Assembly: GCA_022818135.1 (NCBI GenBank)
Contig: JAFMSR010000012.1
Coordinates: 31,495,550 to 31,559,549 of the forward strand
Length of the DNA: 64,000 bases
Source of the DNA: Saxidomus purpurata
Taxonomy: Eukaryota > Mollusca > Bivalvia > Venerida > Veneridae
Direction: 5' to 3'
The position numbers and the translations under genes were made by a program. Below, piece by piece: positions 1 to 14,289 of this stretch. The notes beneath the pieces were generated by a model. It ran no database searches, was not told where the DNA came from, and was given only the letters and a program-made list of their open reading frames with translations. Numbering within the stretch: position 1 is the stretch's first letter; each line of letters opens with the position of its first letter.

Positions 1-1150
1 GGCCTCCCTATTTTTTAACCTCTGGCTCGGCCCCGACATTGTTCATTGCCATTCAATTATACATGGTATTTATACACTCTCGCTCCACCATTATTTAGTG
101 TTCGATTACTTAAAAAACAGAGAATAAAACACAGTCATAATTGCCGCTTATAAGGCTTGAGCAGAACTAACAAATGGCAAAAAGACGCCCCCAAGACCAA
201 ATCCTGGACCCGCCCTGGAAAATGTATAACGACTATCATACAGGTGCACACATGTGTTTCTCTGAACTATTAAGTGCAAAGTGGCCATAATCGAACTTGA
301 CCTGTAAGATGGATATTTACGAATGTAAATTGTATATAGTGGTCATCTGTAGTGTGCATAGGCTATATTCAATGCATTGTTACTGTACTTTCTATGCGAA
401 TTTTAAATTTTAAACATTTTTCCTGACCATCATAATGGGGAGAAACAGTCCCGCAAAGATCGTAATGGCGGGTCTTTCAATTTGGAAAAATTTTTGGTGG
501 TAAAAGACTACACCACGGAAAGGCACGTAAGCGTCTGGAAATTTCCGCCGATATGAACAAAACAATATAAAACAAAAGAATACTCAGAAGTCGGTAAAAC
601 ATGAGCGGGCCTATATACACTCGTGAACTAATATTGAATTCTATAGTTTCTATTACAGATGAAAAGGGGCGTTCCGGTTACTGCTCTTAGTGCTCAATAT
701 TATTACTTTAACAATGAAAAATCATGTTTGGTTACACTGTACCAAAGCAGATATTTTTAACACTGAAATGATAACGCTATTGTGTGTTTGTCATTCGGCG
801 AAGAAAATTTCTGGTCATGGTGGGTTGTGTTCTGGTCTGGTCAGGTCAGGGTTTTACCACATACCTCAATATTCACCGAAATGAACTGTTATTTGCCGAA
901 AAGAAAGTTTAATATAAAACACGATTATTCATCATTTTTATCATTAAACTATTCTGTGCCTTTGTAGCAAATTAGAATACTGCACTGTTTACCAGTGGAA
1001 TTTAGTTCAATGTCAGTAACTTCAACGAAGTCTTTTCAGTATCGAAAACGAATTTATTCACTACTACCGATACGGTGATAAATTGATCATTGCCACCTCA
1101 CCAGTGACTTCCAGTTACATTACCCCAAACATGCGTTGCGCTGAGGCGCA
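1..1150. other. Non-coding flank
   Basis: AT-rich sequence with only two short overlapping open frames (690-967). They show no domain, codon bias or splice context. No repeat family recognised elsewhere in the window was seen here. Confidence 0.5.
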
Positions 1151-1159
1151 ACGCAACAA

Positions 1160-1507
1160 GTGGCACCCAGGTGGGGTCAATTTTAACCCAGGGGTCATAA
1201 TTTGAACAATCTTGATAGAGGGCCACTAGGTTATCTCACATGCTAAATATCTAAGCTCTAGGCCATCCTCTTCTTCTTCAGAAGATTTTTAAAGCTTTTC
1301 CTTTCTGTTGCCATAGCAACCAGAGTTCTGCATGGAATAGAATTATTTGAATAGGGATGAAAGGGCTTCATGCAAGAAACATCCCTGACAAGTTATTTAA
1401 TCATTAGCCTGGTTTGGTTTCAGAGGAGATGTCGTTTAAAGGAAAATGTTAACAGACGTACGACGTAAGCTGGACAGAATGCGACTTTGTGCCAGGTGAG
1501 CTAAAAA
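1160..1507 (+). mobile_element. Family A Helentron-like element, left-truncated
   Basis: It shares the tail found at 48180-48734: a GGGGTCAATTTT...CCCAGGGGTCATAATTTG block, 'atctaagctctaggcc', 'gttgccatagcaacc', 'gttctgcatggaat', and the right terminus GTGCCAGGTGAGCTAAAAA. The left hairpin end is missing. Confidence 0.7.
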
Positions 1508-1962
1508 CGTTGGTATATACTTTTAAGTTGAATTACCCTATGGTAGTCAACAATTCTACTGTGTTTAATGCAAACAGCCCCAACCATATCTTACAGCCGA
1601 ACAAATGGACAACGTCAAATTAATATCGCTCCACTTTTAGCAAGGGACACCAAAACTGATGGAAGCCATTCAAGCCAGATTTTGAGATGTTTGGAGGTAA
1701 GATTAAAGATACTTTAGCAAATGCCAACTTAGGCCAGCATTTCTTCATTTTCCGTTTTACGGGAGCGCCGACTGTAGTTTTTAATAAAACCAAATAAAAA
1801 TAAAATTGAATTTCGGCATTTTTTATTTCAATTTACCCGCCGACCCGTATCCTAGCTTACTCCAAAAATAAACTTTTACAGCAGGCTTTTTTGCCTTCTT
1901 TAGCAGGGGCCAATGTTCATTGGAATATTTTATTTTTTTCACAATTGGAGGCCTAGAAATAA

Positions 1963-2939
1963 GCAAGAGCTGTCAGTAGGGCAGCGCGCTCGACTTTTTT
2001 AGTGCTTGCCAATAAAACAAAACTTTGACAGTTAAGGACACACAAGACTTTAACTAGGAATTTCTAAGTACAAATCAAGAAACATTTTCACAGAGTTATC
2101 TTCTCTTGCTTACAGATAGGTCTCATGATGGTACATAAGTACTCCAACTTTCAAAGTAATATCTCAAATGGTTAAGTCAACAAGTGGACAAGAATGAAAA
2201 TTTTAACTGAGTTTCTAAGTCAAAAAGGGCCATAATTCATATAAAATCCTTGACAGAATTACCTTCTCCTGCCGATGTTTTGGGATCATGATGGTATACA
2301 AGTATTCCAACTTTCAAAGTAATATCTCGAACAGTTTAGTCAAAAAGTGGACTGGTACGAAAAACTTAACCAAGATTCTAAGTCGATAAAGGGCCTTAAT
2401 TTTTAAAACAAATCCCTGACAGAGTTACCTTCTCTTGCCTACAGATGGGGGTAATGATGTAAACAAGCATTCAAGTTTCAAAGCAATATCTCGAAGGGTT
2501 AAGGCAATAAGTGGATTTTACCCATATTCAATGTATTTCCTAAGTAAAAAAGGGGCATAATTCTGTTCAAAACCTTGACAGAGTTATGTACTCTTGTCTG
2601 TTGATGTAGGTCATGATGGTAAACAAGTATGGTTAGTTTCAAAGCAATACATCCAATGGTTTTGAAATAAAGTGAGGTGGTAGGAAAAACTTAACCAAGC
2701 TCAATACACTTTGTAAGTCAAAAAAAGGGCCATAATTCTGTCAAAAACCTTGACAGAGTTATGTACTCTTGTCTGTAGATGGAGGTTATGATGGTAAACA
2801 AGTATGGTAAGTTTCAAAGCCATACCTCTAATACTTTTGAAATAAAGTGGGGTGGTACGAAAAACTTAACCAAGGTGTGACACCAACGCCGACTCGAGTA
2901 GGATAGCTCCCCTTTTCAAAGAAAAGTCGAGCTAAAAAA
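1963..2939 (+). mobile_element. Family B Helentron-like element with about 165-bp tandem core
   Basis: The left end reads CAAGAGCTGTCAGTAGGGCAGC, with stem GCTGTC/GGCAGC (one G-T wobble) and a 5-nt loop. It is followed by GCTCGACTTTT. The right end is AAAAGTCGAGCTAAAAA, so the inner arms form an exact 11-bp inverted repeat. Between them lie about five diverged units of roughly 160-175 bp. Each contains 'gacagagttatct', 'gtcatgatggta', 'tttcaaagcaatat' and 'aagggccataatt'. A CCAACGCCGACTC stretch precedes the right end, as in the copy at 54779-55670. There is no open frame; the element is non-autonomous. Confidence 0.8.
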
Positions 2940-4440
2940 TGCATGGAATTTCACAATTTTACAAAAGAAAGTCTGAGTGAATTGTTTACACTTAATGGAA
3001 TTTGGTTTCAGTTTTCCTATAAAATAGTTCACATGATTTAATCAAATTAAAACTCCCGGTTGTAGTTACTTCCCCTTACACATACATATATATTTAAAAA
3101 CCAAGTAACTGCGGCAAGAAGTACCTGTTTGGTTAGAACAATGTTCCAAGAATCGCACCTAGATGAATAATTCCAAAAAATAAACTACAGACTGTTTTAA
3201 CAAAAAATGGCAGAAACAAGGTAGATTTATGACTCATAACAAACTTCAATGGACAGAAAGGCAAAACTGTTAAGAACAGATACATAATCATATACAAAAT
3301 TAGCTGTATACATAATTATATAAATGGTTACAACACTTGCTCAATAACCATTTCAACATGTCAGTTGTGTCAAAATGTCAGATGTGTTTGAGTGTAGCAA
3401 TTCCTTTGTCTTTCATGAATTTTGTAAGATAGTAACACAACTTAAATTTCACAATTGGCAAATGCTAACACGAATTTGTGTCCCAGAACATTTATTTTTT
3501 CATAAATGTATAGGCTAAGTCTTCACAATTTTGGGTGAAAAAGCCCTGTACAGTATGGTAGAGGAATTTTTTCTAATGTAGTCATAGACACTCTCAAATC
3601 ACCAGTTCCTGGTACTTGTTATCTAATCGCTATTTAATTTAAACGGTGCTAAGCCTGGATACATCAAAACAATGGCAGCATTAAACTAGGCTTTAAGGTC
3701 AACAGATTATTTTAAATTAACAAAGTCAAAACTGTCAATGTATGTTATTGCAATAATGCCCGCAATATATCTAAGAATGTGAAATCAGGCTATTTTTCAC
3801 AACTATGTTACTGTATTTAGTTACTTTTACCGTAAATATAGATCTAGTATTATAACCAACCTGACTATAGTCAGAAAAGTTTCACCAGATATTGATCTAT
3901 AACCAGTGAGTTACAGCTTTCCAGTCATTTGAGCTTTTAATATTGGCATGTGCAAATTCTCTCTACTATGAACAAGTTAGTTCTATTGCTTGCTTCCCCC
4001 CTGAAAACTTTGTATTTAAATGTATGTAACCCACACCTAAAGTTGCAGACAAAGAAATTCTCAATATTTGGCACCAAATTTGTCATAATAATATAAACAT
4101 TATGATTGTCATATTACCACTTAAAGCAACATGCATACACATAAAAACAACAACATTAAAGAGATATTGTGCAAAGTCGGAATCTTCCATTTTCTATTGC
4201 TAACTTTTTAAAAATATTTTCTTGTTGACTGCTCAAATTTCTGGGTGTTATTTTCATCCCCCCCCGACTCAAATTTTTAAAAATGGCCTTATAGTTGTGC
4301 ACTTCAGATTTGCTGTGAAGTTTCACCAGATATGTCTGGGTTAAACTATGAGGCCCAAAAAATGATATCTGTGGTTCTGCAACTTCTTGTTTTGCACTGA
4401 CCTTTTTACCACAAGAAACCCTCCCCCCCCCCTTTCTTAT
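2940..4440. other. Non-coding AT-rich stretch
   Basis: No open frame, recognised repeat or RNA gene was seen. Confidence 0.5.
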
Positions 4441-4474
4441 TTAAATATAAAAATAAAAAAAATAAAAAATTTTT

Positions 4475-5590
<1,116 letters not shown>

Positions 5591-6074
5591 TGGGGAAATA
5601 ATAATCTTTAGTCCAAGTTTTAAGGTGCAAAAAATATTACAGTAAAACTGCTATAACTCGAGGTCGCAAGGGGACCAGTAAAATGCTCATGGAAAGTTTA
5701 CAAGCTTCTCTGCTGTGAGGTATCTTATGAACAAAGTGTATTTAGGGACCTTTATGTTGTAGCAGGACTTATACATTCACTGCTGTACTACATTAAATCA
5801 CAAACCCTAATTACCATTTTGTATTTATTTGATTAAATCCTGTCTGTTTTGTTTGCATACATGTATAATAAGGTAATTACTATATGAAACTGATTAATGG
5901 AGAAGGCAGAGTTATGTTATTTTATTTACCAGTCACTCAGATTCCTTTAATACCAGAAGACCAGTATGCTAGACATATTTGGCCTAAGCTTAATTTGCTT
6001 ACCAATGACTCAATAGCGGATAGTGATTAATCACTCAGCCAAGTTGTCAAAAAAATACAGTACTGGCATTCCAA

Positions 6075-6300
6075 ACAAGAGGGCCATGATGGCCCTATAT
6101 CGCTCACCTGACTACCATTTGCTATAATAAAAGGGGTCATGATTCTAACATAATTCGTAGAGGTCCACTACACAATGCTAAGTAACATTTCAAATATCTA
6201 TTATCTGCCTGTCGGCCTTGTGTTTTTTTAAAAAGTTTTTTCCTATATAAGCCTATGTAAAACCAAGTGACCCCCGGGGATCTTATCTTCAACAGCCAGT
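6075..6300 (+). mobile_element. Family A element, left end only
   Basis: It starts ACAAGAGGGCCATGATGGCC. The perfect stem AGGGCC/GGCCCT has a 5-nt loop and is followed by TATATCGCTCACCTGACTACC. It is close to the start of the 47609-48734 element and breaks off after a CCCCCGGGG block. Confidence 0.75.
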
Positions 6301-6417
6301 TCAAACCACTGTCGTTGTTAAATTGAATTCATTGAATTGAGAGAAATGAGAAAGTTCATGAACATATTTCAATGTTTCCAAGACCAAACTTATTATACCC
6401 CCACACCCACTACGCAA

Positions 6418-6615
6418 AGGAGCGGTGGTGTAAAGGTTAAGGCCACAGTGTCGGCCGCTCATCCCGGACGTTGCGGGTTCGAGCCCCACTCGAGACCGTA
6501 CTCCCTAATGTGACACCAGTACTGATTTTTCCGGGAAGCGGACTTGAGAGTGACTCGATAAGCTACAAGCTTTCTTCATAATAGAGCTAAAATAAATTAG
6601 TATAATGTATAAAGG
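6418..6615 (+). mobile_element. tRNA-derived SINE
   Basis: Pol III-type boxes are visible. The A box is close to TGGTGTAAAGGTTA near 6425, and the B box is GCGGGTTCGAGCCCC near 6473. The body contains 'gtgacaccagtactgattt' and 'ccgggaagcggacttgagag', also found headless at 17117. The 3' end is A-rich (AAAATAAATTAG). The total of about 190 bp fits a SINE rather than a tRNA gene. Confidence 0.75.
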
Positions 6616-6994
6616 AAGTTTGAAAGGTGGTATACTGGAGTCACCATTTTGGGATTGGTTTTTCTTTTGTCAAAATTTATGGCAATCAATGTTTTAAAAC
6701 TTAATAATTATTTATATAATTTTAGAACCATTGATCTTATATGTAAGAAAACAATATGTATATAATCATAAAATGTACCTATTGATGACTAATAGCACAT
6801 GTTGAATTAAATCATTATAGTGACTCCATTGAGTAAACGATGCAGATATCACTAACAGTCATTACTGCCTGCTAATGAAATGTCATTCCAGCCTCAACAA
6901 GGAACAATAATGCTTCTTTAACCTTATGACCACGAGGTTATGACCCTATCGTCTGGGAATTCATGGCCTTGAGACTACGGGTGCATGGCCTTGG

Positions 6995-7050
6995 GTCCAG
7001 CCCACGAGCCCAGCCCAGCCCAGCCCAACCCACGAGCCCAGCCCTGGTTT
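6995..7050. repeat. Short CAGCC-type repeat
   Basis: Imperfect repeats of 'cagcccacgagccc' and 'cagcc'. Small minisatellite. Confidence 0.6.
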
Positions 7051-7309
7051 TTCAACATCCCGCTGCAGAGGTAAGAAAAATCAGATAATCAGTGACCTCC
7101 TGCTGCAGGTAATTTAGTAAGAAATCTACCTCACAGGACCACAGGTGTTCCTCGAGTCATCCCATGTTCTGAGTTATTGATGCTCGAGTTATCCCTGGTG
7201 AGATCTGGTGGAACATATAGGTAAACTGGCCAGGACCGACAGGAGTCCTGGAGTCATCCCGGGTTCTAGAGTTATCAATGCTAGAGTTAATGAAGTTAAC
7301 CTGTATTAG

Positions 7310-9541
7310 ATGACAATGTTTACTTATTTGAGCAGCATAAAGTAAATATTCCACTGTTAATACTAAGTTGTGCAAGATGAACAATTGAAGAAAAAAATAG
7401 ATGTCCATAAGCCAGTGTCTGCTTGACTATTCAAATCACTTTGAAATTGCTTTTATATAGTGAAATCCAATGTATTTGATCAACATCACAGTATTGTGGA
7501 AATACAATTCAGAAATGTGACCTGTTCCATGGAAAAATTCACCCCATATATTTTGTGTGAAGTTTCATTCACACATTCCAGTGTGTGCAGCAATAGTTTT
7601 GAAGATAGCAATTTGCATGCATAACTTTGCATAACTGAGATTTTCTAAGTTCAAACAAAGGGCATAAGTGTAACAAATGTAAGTCAAAAGTTATGGGTCT
7701 TGCTGCTATTACCTGCAGACCTGCAAGATTTCAACCCAATTATCTGCAGTAGTGATTTCAAGTCCCAGACTACAGAGGTCATTGTCCTCTCAACATCCAT
7801 TTTATCAACATAACAACCATAAACCAAAGACAGAAAATCAACACATGACAAAACAAAATACACCAAGAGACATTTGATGGAAATATCAACAAACTGTTGC
7901 CTTTTTCTTTTTTAAAGAACATTAAACGTCATTTATGTTGGCTAACATTCCATATTCAATACCACATGTTACTTTCAACTTTTTTCGATATTCATATTCA
8001 TCAAAATTTCAGATGCATTGAGAAATTGTCTTTATCAAAATAAATAGTTATGTCTTGACAAATCTTGATTTATTTAGTGATTTATTTTGTGCTGTAAGTT
8101 TTCTTTGATCATATCAAACTTTGATGGATTCCTTCAGCCAGATTGGTTGGAAAGAATTGAAAACATGTATAACTCAAGTGCAATTATGAGCTTAAAAGAT
8201 CAAAACTTTGATATCAGAGAATGTGAAATGCTGCCAGGTTTTCAACTTCAGTTACTTTAGAAGAAAAAAACAACAACACAAGACGCATGTCACACCCCTA
8301 CCACTCACTCAGGCCAAGTAGTATAACAGATACTATTTTCGAGGACCAAACATTTTATTTTGTTTTGTTAAATATCTTTCTATTTCTTAATTTTACACAT
8401 TTTTATTATATATAACTGCTCACAAACCTTTGATTGCCAGTAAATTCCCATCATCCAGGTAAGACTCCTTTACTAAATGTCTTTAACTGAATGTCTTAAT
8501 GTTCTAAATGTATTTACAAACTGTTCAATTTATACATTACTGAAATGTCACTTTGACTTTATATTATTCGGTTAACCGTAGATATGCAAAAATAAACATT
8601 GCATGTTCAAAATAACTATTTATAAAGCACACTTGGTGTTACACACTTCTATATATAATTCTACCAGATAAGTTTACAACTCCATCCATAAATCTGTCTG
8701 TACATGTATCATCATTTTGAATACACTCCTGACTGCCTTGTTTGATTAAATTACACCAAGTTATTTCATACAACATCAATAAGAATTTTATATGCTAATG
8801 AATAAATCCATGTGCACTGTCTCGACTGAAGCACTCACTGCACCAGCCATGTACCGCAAACTGTGGTTTTTCCAGATTATTGGTGTGTTATCACAAGGCT
8901 ACAATCACATGTTATCTTGTTTACCAAGAGCACAAAGCATTTTAAATCCGCTGTTATAAGCTTCAGACTTGTTTATCTCCAAAGATGACCAATGCTTGTG
9001 ACGCACCTATGTCTTGCACTATTATTGGTATTTGCTTTTCCCCCCCAAGCATGAATGTCTGCCTCTTCAATGTAAATCACATAGCCGGATTGTAAATAAA
9101 TTGTCTAGCAGAATATCAAATGAACTAATTATTATCTGCATACAAAGCTCATGCAATCTGTCCAAGTCAAGGTAGTCTTTAATGATAAATTAGGGAAAAA
9201 TCATTTTTTTTATATAACAAATTGCAGTCTAAGCTACAAGCAAAAGTGTGGTGTTTTGTTTTTTTTGATGTAAGGATTGCATCATACACAAGAATTTAAT
9301 GCACCAGGTAAACAAAATGGCAGATTAACGGTAAGACACAAATAAAACATGTGTTCTGCTAATCCCCTCTGCACACATTTTCTGTTTACTTTTGCATAAA
9401 CTTCTGAGCGGACAGCTAATGATAGGACTTAAACTGCTTCCATGTCTTACATCTAGGATTCATATTAGCTTTACCGATTCGTTGAAACTTGGTCAAGTTC
9501 GTGAGTCGTGACAGATTGTGTCGTCTAAGCTAGCCTAATTC
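7310..9541. other. Intron or 3' flank, no recognised content
   Basis: AT-rich, with only short frames lacking domains (for example minus 7684-7866). If the terminal exon at 9542 is right, the 3' UTR would lie in the upper part of this stretch, but no single poly-A signal stands out. Confidence 0.4.
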
Positions 9542-9595
9542 TTAGTCATATTTCTCCTCTTCGCATCCATGAAAACCTGGTGCATCATCATGTGT
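9542..9595 (-). CDS. Possible last coding exon of the CUB-LDLa-TM gene
   Basis: Directly after an acceptor-like TTTCGATACAG there is a phase-0 open frame, matching the phase left by the transmembrane exon. It encodes THDDAPGFHGCEEEKYD and then TAA. The acidic, tyrosine-containing C-terminus is plausible for a cytoplasmic tail. The pyrimidine tract is poor, the exon is only 54 nt, and 4.5 kb lie between it and the upstream exon. Other acceptors nearby, such as AACTTAG 14 nt upstream, would give a different ending. No 3' UTR end or single poly-A signal could be fixed. This is a guess from frame and composition only. Confidence 0.28.
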   Translation of the reverse strand, partial: THDDAPGFHGCEEEKYD

Positions 9596-10825
9596 CTGTA
9601 TCGAAACTAAGTTGTTTTACCTTGAAATTTATTTTCAGTAACAACAGGTTTTTATGAAGGTGTGGCTAACTCACACATTGTTTCATAATCATTCAAAACA
9701 CCTAAAACATAAGGTTTTCAGAAGAGAATACCTTTCTTTCAGACATCCCAGAGTTTTTCTTTGTGTGTAAAACAGATAACTTCTTTCTTGTGTAAAAGTG
9801 AAGAAATCTTTCAAAAACAGACAGGTTGAATAAGAAATTTTGAGATAATTTTTGTAAGATAGCATGTACACAAACTGTGTTATATTACAGTCAGTCAACT
9901 TGTTTTAAATCGAGCTGTTTTTGTAATCGACAATCTGTTTTTGTAATCGCAGCAATCTCAATGTTTTCTGCAGTGTGCAAACAATAAACACAGAGGATAT
10001 TATTGATAACTATCTAAAATGTGTTCCTTGTCACGGAAAATAATCATCAAATGGATTTTATGTAAATTGGGGTGTTTTTTCAGTTTTCCTTATTATGCAT
10101 GTCATTTAGGTGTGAATGTCTAGACAGGGTCTTGAAACAGGAAAATGCCATCATAGTTCAGTAGCTCTAAAAACTTGGTTACAAACTGATGAATAGAGGA
10201 AGAATAAAAGTTTCTTAACATTCAATAAAACTGGAAAACTTAAAATTACAGAAGTATCATTTTTGACAGGTTTTCTTTATTTATGCAACAAATGTTTTAT
10301 TCCCTGTTCATATGTGGCAGATTAACCCCCAGACTAAACGCAAATATTTGCACTGGTGTTTAATCAAACATGAAAATGCGCATGCAGAGGGTGCAAATGT
10401 TTACTCCAGGTTTGGATCAAGAGTTCAAATTTTGATGAAAACATTTTGATTTCAAGCTTAAACAGGAGCCAGACCTCTGAAAAATGTGATGGCATCTGAA
10501 TGAGTGTTATAACATGTTATGTACTCACTTTCTAGCAAAGAACAGGGTTACATACATCTCATGGAACAGATTGTTCATTCATACATTAATCCTGCAGGGA
10601 ACCAGTCATTATGTTCCTATAACCTTGGGACAACAGAGATTCTGAGCATGCATTTGGTCCTCTGTGTCACCAGGTATCAATTTACTGACAGTATTTCAAC
10701 ATACTTAACCATTTAGTATGCCTGATATTTAAAGCAGCAATTTCTACAGATGCAGTTGAGAGACTGCCAACTTGTCCTTCTTCAGATTTCCCAAAAAGAC
10801 ATAATAATGTCAAGACAATTATCTT

Positions 10826-11820
10826 ATGTCTCTCAAGATGACCCTATATTGCTCACCTGAGACAAACTTTCAGAACCAATGGACCAGATCATTGGGTAAA
10901 AAACATGGCCTCTAGAATGTTTACAAGGTGTTTCTTTGATTTGAATAAGACCAAACTTTTTTACCCCAGATGACCAAGATTAAATCATTGAGACAAACAT
11001 TTTGACCAATTTTCATGATGAATTTGTTGTAAAGTCACAAGGTTTTCTATGTTTTGACTTGCTGACCAAGTTTCTAGCCCAAGATAACCCATATTTAAAC
11101 TCAACCTAGATTTTATCACGACAGCCATTCTGACTGCATTTCATAAAGTTCTGACGAAAATGTATTTCTATTGCATACACAAAATATTTCTATTATTTCA
11201 CTTGGTGACCTAGTTTTTGTCCTCAGATGACCCATATTCAACCTTAGATTTCATCAAGATAATAATAATTATTCTGGTGAAGTTTCATGAAGAATAAATG
11301 AAAAATGCAACATTTATTACATACACAATAGGTTTTTCTATGATTTGACCTGGTGACCTAGTTTTAAACCCCAGAAGATTCATATTCATATCTGACCTTG
11401 ATTTCATCAAAGCAATCATTTTGACCAAATTTCATAGTTTCAGCGCAAAAAGCGAATTCAATTGCATACACAAGGTCTTTTTTCTATGATTTGACCAACT
11501 GACCTAGTTTTTCACCTCAGATGACCCATATTTAAACTCACCCTAGATTTCATCAAGATAATCATTCTGACCCAGTTTCATGATGATCCAATGAAAAATG
11601 AAACCTTTATTTCAAACACAAGCTTTTTCTATAATTTGACCTGGTAACCTAGTTTTTAACCCCATATGACCTATATTCCAACTTGACCTTGATTTCATCC
11701 AGACAGTCATTAGGACTAAGTTTCATGAAGATCCAGTGAAAATGCAGCCTCTATTGCATAAACAAGATTAAGAGAAGACAGTCAGACAGATGATGGACAC
11801 CTACTCAGGTAAGCTAAAAT
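10826..11820 (+). mobile_element. Family A Helentron-like element, degraded left hairpin
   Basis: It opens with GACCCTATATTGCTCACCTG and closes ACTCAGGTAAGCTAAAAT. The core has about six diverged units of the family type: 'gacctagtttt', 'accc(c)agatgacccatatt', 'tagatttcatcaa', 'tttcatgaagat', 'ctattgcatacacaagg'. A CAGACAGATGATGGACA stretch precedes the right end. No protein is encoded. Confidence 0.75.
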
Positions 11821-12150
11821 GGTGTATACTTGAAAATTCTAGGATTGTAAAAATACCTGCATGTTTTTTTCTCAAACAAAACCAACTTCAGACTGACCCC
11901 ATAAATACATAACAGGTATGTACTTTCTCAATGACTACAACTTAGCATATGGCTAAGTACTAACAAAGCTTTAACAAACTGGTATTTATGTGCTGTACTA
12001 AATGGGAACAGTATGAGCAGCAGCTGCTGCTGTTGAACAACTCTACAACACATGTTCGTCCAACAATCAGTCACCTTTTCTAAATGGGAGGTCTCTATCA
12101 CTCAAACAAATTGTAAATGTACAGAAATCATGCAACATCATGTAAATTAA

Positions 12151-12215
12151 ATAAGAGGGCCATGGCGGCTTTGAATCACTCACCTGATTATTTACTGAAT
12201 GGACTTACACAGACT
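12151..12215 (+). mobile_element. Family A left-end fragment
   Basis: ATAAGAGGGCCATGGCGGCT followed by AATCACTCACCTGATTATTTAC matches the family start. The rest is missing. Confidence 0.55.
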
Positions 12216-12219
12216 TGAA

Positions 12220-13958
12220 TTGACACATAAAAGAAGTTGCGTAACATAAATGCACCTTATGTATTTAGTGAAGATGAAAAAAGATCTAAAAATACCGCAA
12301 TGTCAAAATGAGATAAAAATTGACCATTCTCAGGATGAGTAACTCTGGAGCTTTCTGCACCAATTGAAAAAGGGATTGTCTCTCTTGGTTAAAAAAAATC
12401 TTTCTCACTTTTTTTAACCATTGCAGATAAGAAGAACTAAATATTAAAGGTAAGTAGGAAGTAGTCAATGCCAGCCATGCCTGACATGTTCACAGATTTT
12501 TTTAAACTACAGCTTTTACAGGTTAACTGGATTTTTAATCAATTTACTAAGGTGACCATGTCGAGTTCTTAGAATAAAGTTGCCAAAAAATAAACAAAAG
12601 GTGTATCCTATAATGCACAAACTGTCAGTTTAATAAAACTCTCTTAACATTTCACCTCTCTAAACTTCAATTTCTTTTAAACATTCCATACAAAAAGCCT
12701 GACATTATGGTAGGAAATGACAGATTGTTCATTTGACGTTTCTTACATGTTATTGTCTCAGATGACGCTATAAGACAAATTCACAAGCAGTACTGGTCAT
12801 TTACATTCATTCTGATTTTTAGATTATTCAAGTCATGTTCTCTAAGGGATAACTGTCGTGTATTATTACATGATGGCCAGACAAAAACATTGTATTATAC
12901 CCAAGTTTTATAAAATTTCCTCTTATCCATATCACAAAAGTAACCCTCAATGGTTAGATTAGACATACAAATGATCTGCAAATGCTGAAAAACTGCTGTA
13001 ATCATATGAGATAGAAATTTTAGATATGACATATCTCCCGATACAATGACATTTACTGGATATATCACTTTACTGTATGGCACCTATATAATTTTGTTGA
13101 TATCTAAAAAGCACTTGTCTGACCCAGCAATACAGAGGTATTTCTACCTACTTGGCTTTGTTGATGCACTGGGCTTTAAAAGATAAGTTTCTTTATAAAT
13201 ATAACAAAGACAATCAGATAAACTTTACTCAAACAAAAATATAAGACCCCTTGTCACATGAAACAAATGGAATGACGAAGCACCTAAGCCATAAATGAAG
13301 TCCTGATCTCATAAAATAAATCTTGATATATTTATTTATTATTTCTGCAACTTATATTATCATTGTTTCCTATGATTATTACCATTACTAAATACAGTCC
13401 CTTTAATTGCTTAGTAAATGCTGTTACTATAGTTCTTAGTAAATAAGTGAAACTGAACTTGCATCGGTTCTTTGCTCGACTATTCTTATATAATTTTTCT
13501 TATAACAGTTATCATTAGGAATTAGTGAAAGCCTTTAAAAAATTTATTTTTCATCATTATCATTCTAATCCAATTAATGCTATTAATATTATTCTGATAA
13601 GTTTTGTATCACGTTACTTATTTGTCAACTGTCTAGAGAACAGCACGAGGACCTGCAGGGAGTCATTACGCACTGTCGCCCGATGCAGTTTATTCAACCA
13701 GCTTTGTGGGCGAAAGACTTGGAAAATGAATTTGTCTTTTCTTTTGTGAAAATTATCTTTACTAAATTTCAACAGCAATACATAATATGTCTGCTGCTGA
13801 TTGGAAATAAATAATCGGAGTCCAGAGCATTGCCGATCTTACGAAGATCGATCATTCTGAATGACTCACAAGATGCAAAATCAGAACATTTTCATTTCGT
13901 AACATGTCTAACTTACAGACCTGCATTTACATAGTAAATATTTCCCTCAGATATGTCA
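12220..13958. other. Intron sequence between transmembrane and tentative last exon
   Basis: No convincing exon was found. A minus-strand stretch at 13610-13755 is open and slightly GC-richer, but no acceptor gives the required phase 0 without an early stop, so it is not called. Confidence 0.4.
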
Positions 13959-13959
13959 T

Positions 13960-14036
13960 GTTTCAACTGTATAGGTCATGGACTTAGGCAATCACAATAG
14001 ATCACCTTGAGCACTAACTCCTCAGGTGAGCTAACA
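13960..14036 (+). mobile_element. Family A right-end fragment
   Basis: It ends CTCCTCAGGTGAGCTAA, preceded by 'gacttaggcaatcacaatag', like the pre-terminal part of other copies. It lies about 60 bp into the intron beyond the transmembrane exon. Confidence 0.6.
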
Positions 14037-14096
14037 AAAACTAAATTGAAAACAAAATCTTTTGAATAAATTTGACTTTACAGTTTTAAAATTTAC

Positions 14097-14287
14097 CTCA
14101 GAGACTTGTGAATCAGGTCGTAGCTGACTATGTTCTAATCTCTCTCGGCTCCGTCTACGACGCGGCCACATTCGAGATCGTAGAGGACACGGGCTTACCA
14201 CACAAATGATGATAAAAAGTCCAGGCATTAAAACTACGCTTATAATAACAGCAAAAGCTTTTATCAGGTCAACATCTGAAGTGGAGG
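14097..14287 (-). CDS. Transmembrane and juxtamembrane exon (phase 1-0)
   Basis: Read from the acceptor TTCTATTTTCAG at 14288, this 191-nt exon starts with a serine/threonine-rich stalk (SSTSDVDLIK). A hydrophobic helix of about 22 residues follows (AFAVIISVVLMPGLFIIICVV). Next is a strongly basic segment, RSRMWPRRRRSRERLEHS, ending QLRPDSQVSE. The basic residues after the helix indicate a stop-transfer signal, so the upstream CUB and LDLa lie outside the cell and the tail is cytoplasmic. The donor is TCTGAG|GTAAAT at 14097 and leaves phase 0. A second donor-like GTGTG|GTAAGC lies inside the exon just after the helix and could give a shorter form. A family-A repeat fragment ends about 60 bp into the downstream intron. 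Confidence 0.82.
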
Positions 14288-14289
14288 CT

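Larger units (their letters stand above)
5640..7303. mobile_element. Possible pogo-like element (TA flanks), holding other repeats
   Basis: The left end after TA reads CAGTAAAACTGCTATAACTC. The reverse complement of the right end before TA reads CAGGTTAACTTCATTAACTC. The shared pattern CAG..AACT.C..TAACTC and TA flanks resemble pogo/Tigger TIRs. The inner right part repeats 'gagtcatccc..gttctgagttat..tgctagagtta' twice. A family A fragment and a SINE lie inside. Divergence makes pairing of these two ends uncertain. Confidence 0.35.

Noticed and set aside
6418..6500. Functional tRNA gene
   Set aside because: A and B boxes are good, but the cloverleaf does not close and a long SINE body follows.
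13610..13755. Minus-strand open stretch as a cytoplasmic-tail exon
   Set aside because: The nearest acceptors give phase 2 or an immediate or early stop, whereas phase 0 is required after the transmembrane exon.
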